A DNA stretch of 7,348 nt from a bacterium UBP1_UBA4771 (GTDB lineage Bacteria; Krumholzibacteriota; Krumholzibacteriia; Krumholzibacteriales; Krumholzibacteriaceae), in contig DHHN01000207.1 of NCBI GenBank assembly GCA_002403295.1, positions 1 to 7,348 on the forward strand, read 5' to 3'. How positions within the stretch are numbered: the first letter of the stretch is position 1; each line of letters opens with the position of its first letter. The translations under genes and the position numbers were made by a program. A model generated the notes under the pieces. It was not told the DNA's origin and searched no databases. It saw nothing but the letters and a program-made list of their open reading frames with translations. Positions 5,931 to 7,348 of the stretch are shown piece after piece.

Positions 5931-6479
5931 ATGGCCGCACAGTACCGCAGCACCACGTCCGGCGTGGGCGACGCGGCGCCCCTTCCCGAGGATCTCATCG
6001 AGAGCGGGAAGACGCTGCGCGTCGTGCTCGTCGATATCAAGCGGGATATCGAAACGCCCGATTCGTTCGCGATAAAGTTCTCGCTTCTCACGAAAACGCC
6101 GCTTTCCAAAGCGAAGCAGATGGTCCGATCGCTTCCCGTGACCGTCTGGAGCGGCACGGGCCGCGGGAAGGCCGAGCGCATCGTCAACCTCATCGACGAG
6201 GCGGGAGGGAAGGGCGGCATCGAGATCGATGCGCCGCCCGCGCCGGCAAGCGTCCCGGAGAGCGCGCCTCGCGAAATGCCGGCCTGCCGCTACTGCGGAT
6301 TCCCGCTCAAGGAAGGGGATTCGCGCTGCGAGTTCTGCCGGACCTCCGTCTCGGAGGCGCCGGCGCCGGAAGTCCACCCGGTCGCCGCGGCCCCCCGCGC
6401 GCGGATTTCGAAAAAACGGCTCCTCCTGTATCTGTGCGTCATCGTCGCGGGTATCGTCGTCCTCCTGATACAACGCTGA
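5931..6479 (+). CDS. L7/L12 C-terminal-like domain plus zinc ribbon plus membrane anchor protein (uncharacterised)
   Basis: A 182-residue protein in three parts. Residues 28-100 (TLRVVLVDIKRD..., TPLSKAKQMVRSLPVTV at 56-72, KAERIVNLIDEAGGKGGIEI at 80-99) follow the strand-helix-helix-strand-helix-strand pattern of the ribosomal L7/L12 C-terminal domain, including 'T.LS..KA..MV...P..V' and the final 'A....L..AGG..E.'. After a Pro/Ala linker comes a zinc ribbon, CRYCGFPLKEGDSRCEFC, with Cys119, 122, 133 and 136. A basic stretch (RARISKKR) precedes one C-terminal membrane helix (164-180) ending IQR, so the protein is likely tail-anchored with its domains in the cytoplasm. The ATG at 5931 is chosen because AAAGG lies 7 nt upstream; the ATG at 5892 has only a poor site. 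No promoter is evident, but the preceding terminator implies one in 5882-5930. Coding is well supported. The L7/L12 likeness is by eye, and no function is assigned. Confidence 0.8.
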   Translation: MAAQYRSTTSGVGDAAPLPEDLIESGKTLRVVLVDIKRDIETPDSFAIKFSLLTKTPLSKAKQMVRSLPVTVWSGTGRGKAERIVNLIDEAGGKGGIEIDAPPAPASVPESAPREMPACRYCGFPLKEGDSRCEFCRTSVSEAPAPEVHPVAAAPRARISKKRLLLYLCVIVAGIVVLLIQR

Positions 6480-6482
6480 CGG

Positions 6483-6497
6483 GCGGCGGGACGCCGC
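6483..6497. terminator. Short hairpin in the convergent gap, weak terminator candidate
   Basis: GCGGCG (6483-6488), a GGA loop and CGCCGC (6492-6497) form a 6-bp stem in the 23-nt gap between the convergent zinc-ribbon and DUF72 genes. Neither side has a convincing T run (GCCTCTC on the plus strand), so termination is uncertain. The position is right for a shared end. Confidence 0.3.
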
Positions 6498-6502
6498 GCC
6501 TC

Positions 6503-7348
6503 TCAAAGCAGATTTCCCCGTGGAGGTTCCGGCGCGATCCGCCGGAGCGACGGGTAGCGTTCGACGAGGCTTCCGGGGATCTCGCGAATCGCCTGGCCGA
6601 GAAGGGATTTCATCTGAAACGCGTTCACGAGCGCCTGCCCGCGGAAGTGGTTGTTCGTGATGATGTAGAGATCCTTGACGTCGCGCGCCATGCGGACGGC
6701 GCGATCGCGCCACTGCTCGAGCTCATCGTCCCGGTACAGATAATCGTAGCGATCGTCCCGCCCGGCCCCGGCGCGGAACCAGTCGCGGTAGTTGCGTCCG
6801 TGGAGCCGGATGTATCCGAGCCGCGGATCCGTCGCGATCGCTGTCGGCGGCATCGAATCGCCGATCACGGGCTGGTCGATGTTGCAGAAGGCGAGTCCGG
6901 ATTCGCCGAGAAACGCCGGGACGTCCGCGGCGTTCCACGAGGCGTGGCGGAGCTCGACGGCCGCCGGCACGCCGGCGAACCACCCGCCGAGTGACGCGAG
7001 GAGGCGCCTCGCCTCGGGGCCGTCGCGGAACGACCAGGGAAATTGCAGCAGGAACGCGCCGAGGGCGCCCCGGGAGAGGAGCGGATCGAACGCGCGGATG
7101 AACGCCGCCGCGTCCGCCGCCGTTCCCGACCGTTCGTGCGTGAAGCGCTGGAGCGCCTTCACGGTGAAGGTGAAGCCCGGCCGCTCGGCGATTCTCGTCG
7201 CCCAGCTCTTCACCATGCGCGCGGAGGGAACGCGGTAAAACGAGCTGTTGAGCTCGACGCAGTCGAACCAGCGCGCGACGGCGAGGAGTTCGTCCACCGC
7301 GCGTCCGGCCGGATAGACCGGCCCGACCCAGTCGCGGTAAGACCAGCC
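6503..7348 (-). CDS. DUF72 (YecE-like) TIM-barrel protein, 5'-truncated by right window edge
   Basis: The visible 281 codons are open to the window edge, beginning GWSYRDWVGPVYPAG, which is the conserved DUF72 opening (normally preceded by a few residues ending GTS). Only about ten residues are therefore missing. Other family landmarks in order are VELNSSFYRVP (31-41), FTFTVKALQRFTHE (59-72), FLLQFPWSF (99-107), AVELRHASW (130-138), YIRLHGRNYRDW (179-190), YDYLYRDDELEQW (201-213) and TNNHFRGQALVNA (231-243). An in-frame GTG at 7297 is internal and not the start. DUF72 proteins are widespread TIM-barrel-like proteins of unresolved function, sometimes suspected of nuclease or sugar-related activity; nothing here settles it. 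It is convergent with the zinc-ribbon gene, 23 nt away, with no visible tie to the other genes. Confidence 0.92.
   Translation of the reverse strand, partial: GWSYRDWVGPVYPAGRAVDELLAVARWFDCVELNSSFYRVPSARMVKSWATRIAERPGFTFTVKALQRFTHERSGTAADAAAFIRAFDPLLSRGALGAFLLQFPWSFRDGPEARRLLASLGGWFAGVPAAVELRHASWNAADVPAFLGESGLAFCNIDQPVIGDSMPPTAIATDPRLGYIRLHGRNYRDWFRAGAGRDDRYDYLYRDDELEQWRDRAVRMARDVKDLYIITNNHFRGQALVNAFQMKSLLGQAIREIPGSLVERYPSLRRIAPEPPRGNLL

Noticed and set aside
5877..6713. A 278-codon minus-strand open frame over the zinc-ribbon gene and the end of the DUF72 gene
   Set aside because: Arg-rich composition with no motif, and it overlaps two well-supported genes.
7295..7297. GTG as the start codon of the DUF72 gene
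   Set aside because: The frame stays open to the window edge and the 17 upstream codons encode the conserved DUF72 opening (GWSYRDW...YPAG), so the true start lies outside the window.
1..7348. Defence island, CRISPR array, prophage, IS element or biosynthetic cluster
   Set aside because: No transposase, integrase, nuclease, repeat-spacer pattern, tRNA or synthase motifs are visible; the gene content is ordinary envelope and hypothetical chromosome genes.

Overview
This is a GC-rich bacterial window holding eight protein genes, two of them cut by the window edges, and no RNA genes, insertion sequences, CRISPR arrays or phage genes. The set of families (a GldA/GldF/GldG-type ABC transporter with a DUF4340 protein, a DUF5683-like exported protein, a small FN3 lipoprotein) together with high GC and ordinary TTGACA/TATAAT-like promoters suggests an uncultured, non-Bacteroidota member of the FCB-related or neighbouring candidate phyla (Eisenbacteria/Krumholzibacteriota type). 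That placement is inference, not something read from a marker gene.

Positions 1-3570, minus strand: a tightly packed four-gene operon. In transcription order it encodes an ABC ATPase (3570-2626), a six-TM ABC-2 permease (2625-1855), a GldG-like membrane-anchored auxiliary protein (1852-302) and a DUF4340 protein (287 to beyond the left edge). The first three junctions are 0, 2 and 14 nt, so the products are probably made together as one membrane complex. A strong candidate promoter (perfect TTGACA, 17-nt spacer, TATCTT) lies upstream.

Positions 3571-3754: a divergent promoter region. The minus-strand promoter serves the ABC operon. A second, plus-strand candidate (TTTACC-17-TATCAT) serves a lipid-flippase-like (YbhN/LPG_synthase_TM) integral membrane protein at 3755-4831.

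Positions 4832-5881, plus strand: a compact transcription unit with a candidate promoter (TACAAT), an exported DUF5683-like protein, a small FN3 lipoprotein with four extra cysteines, and a convincing Rho-independent terminator.

Positions 5882-6502, plus strand: one gene for an unusual three-part protein. Its N-terminal domain resembles the ribosomal L7/L12 C-terminal domain, followed by a four-cysteine zinc ribbon and a C-terminal membrane anchor. This is the least conventional protein here.

Positions 6503-7348, minus strand: a convergent DUF72 (YecE-like) TIM-barrel gene that runs off the right edge, missing only its first few residues.

The window looks like ordinary chromosome with a strong envelope theme. 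No defence or mobile system is apparent.
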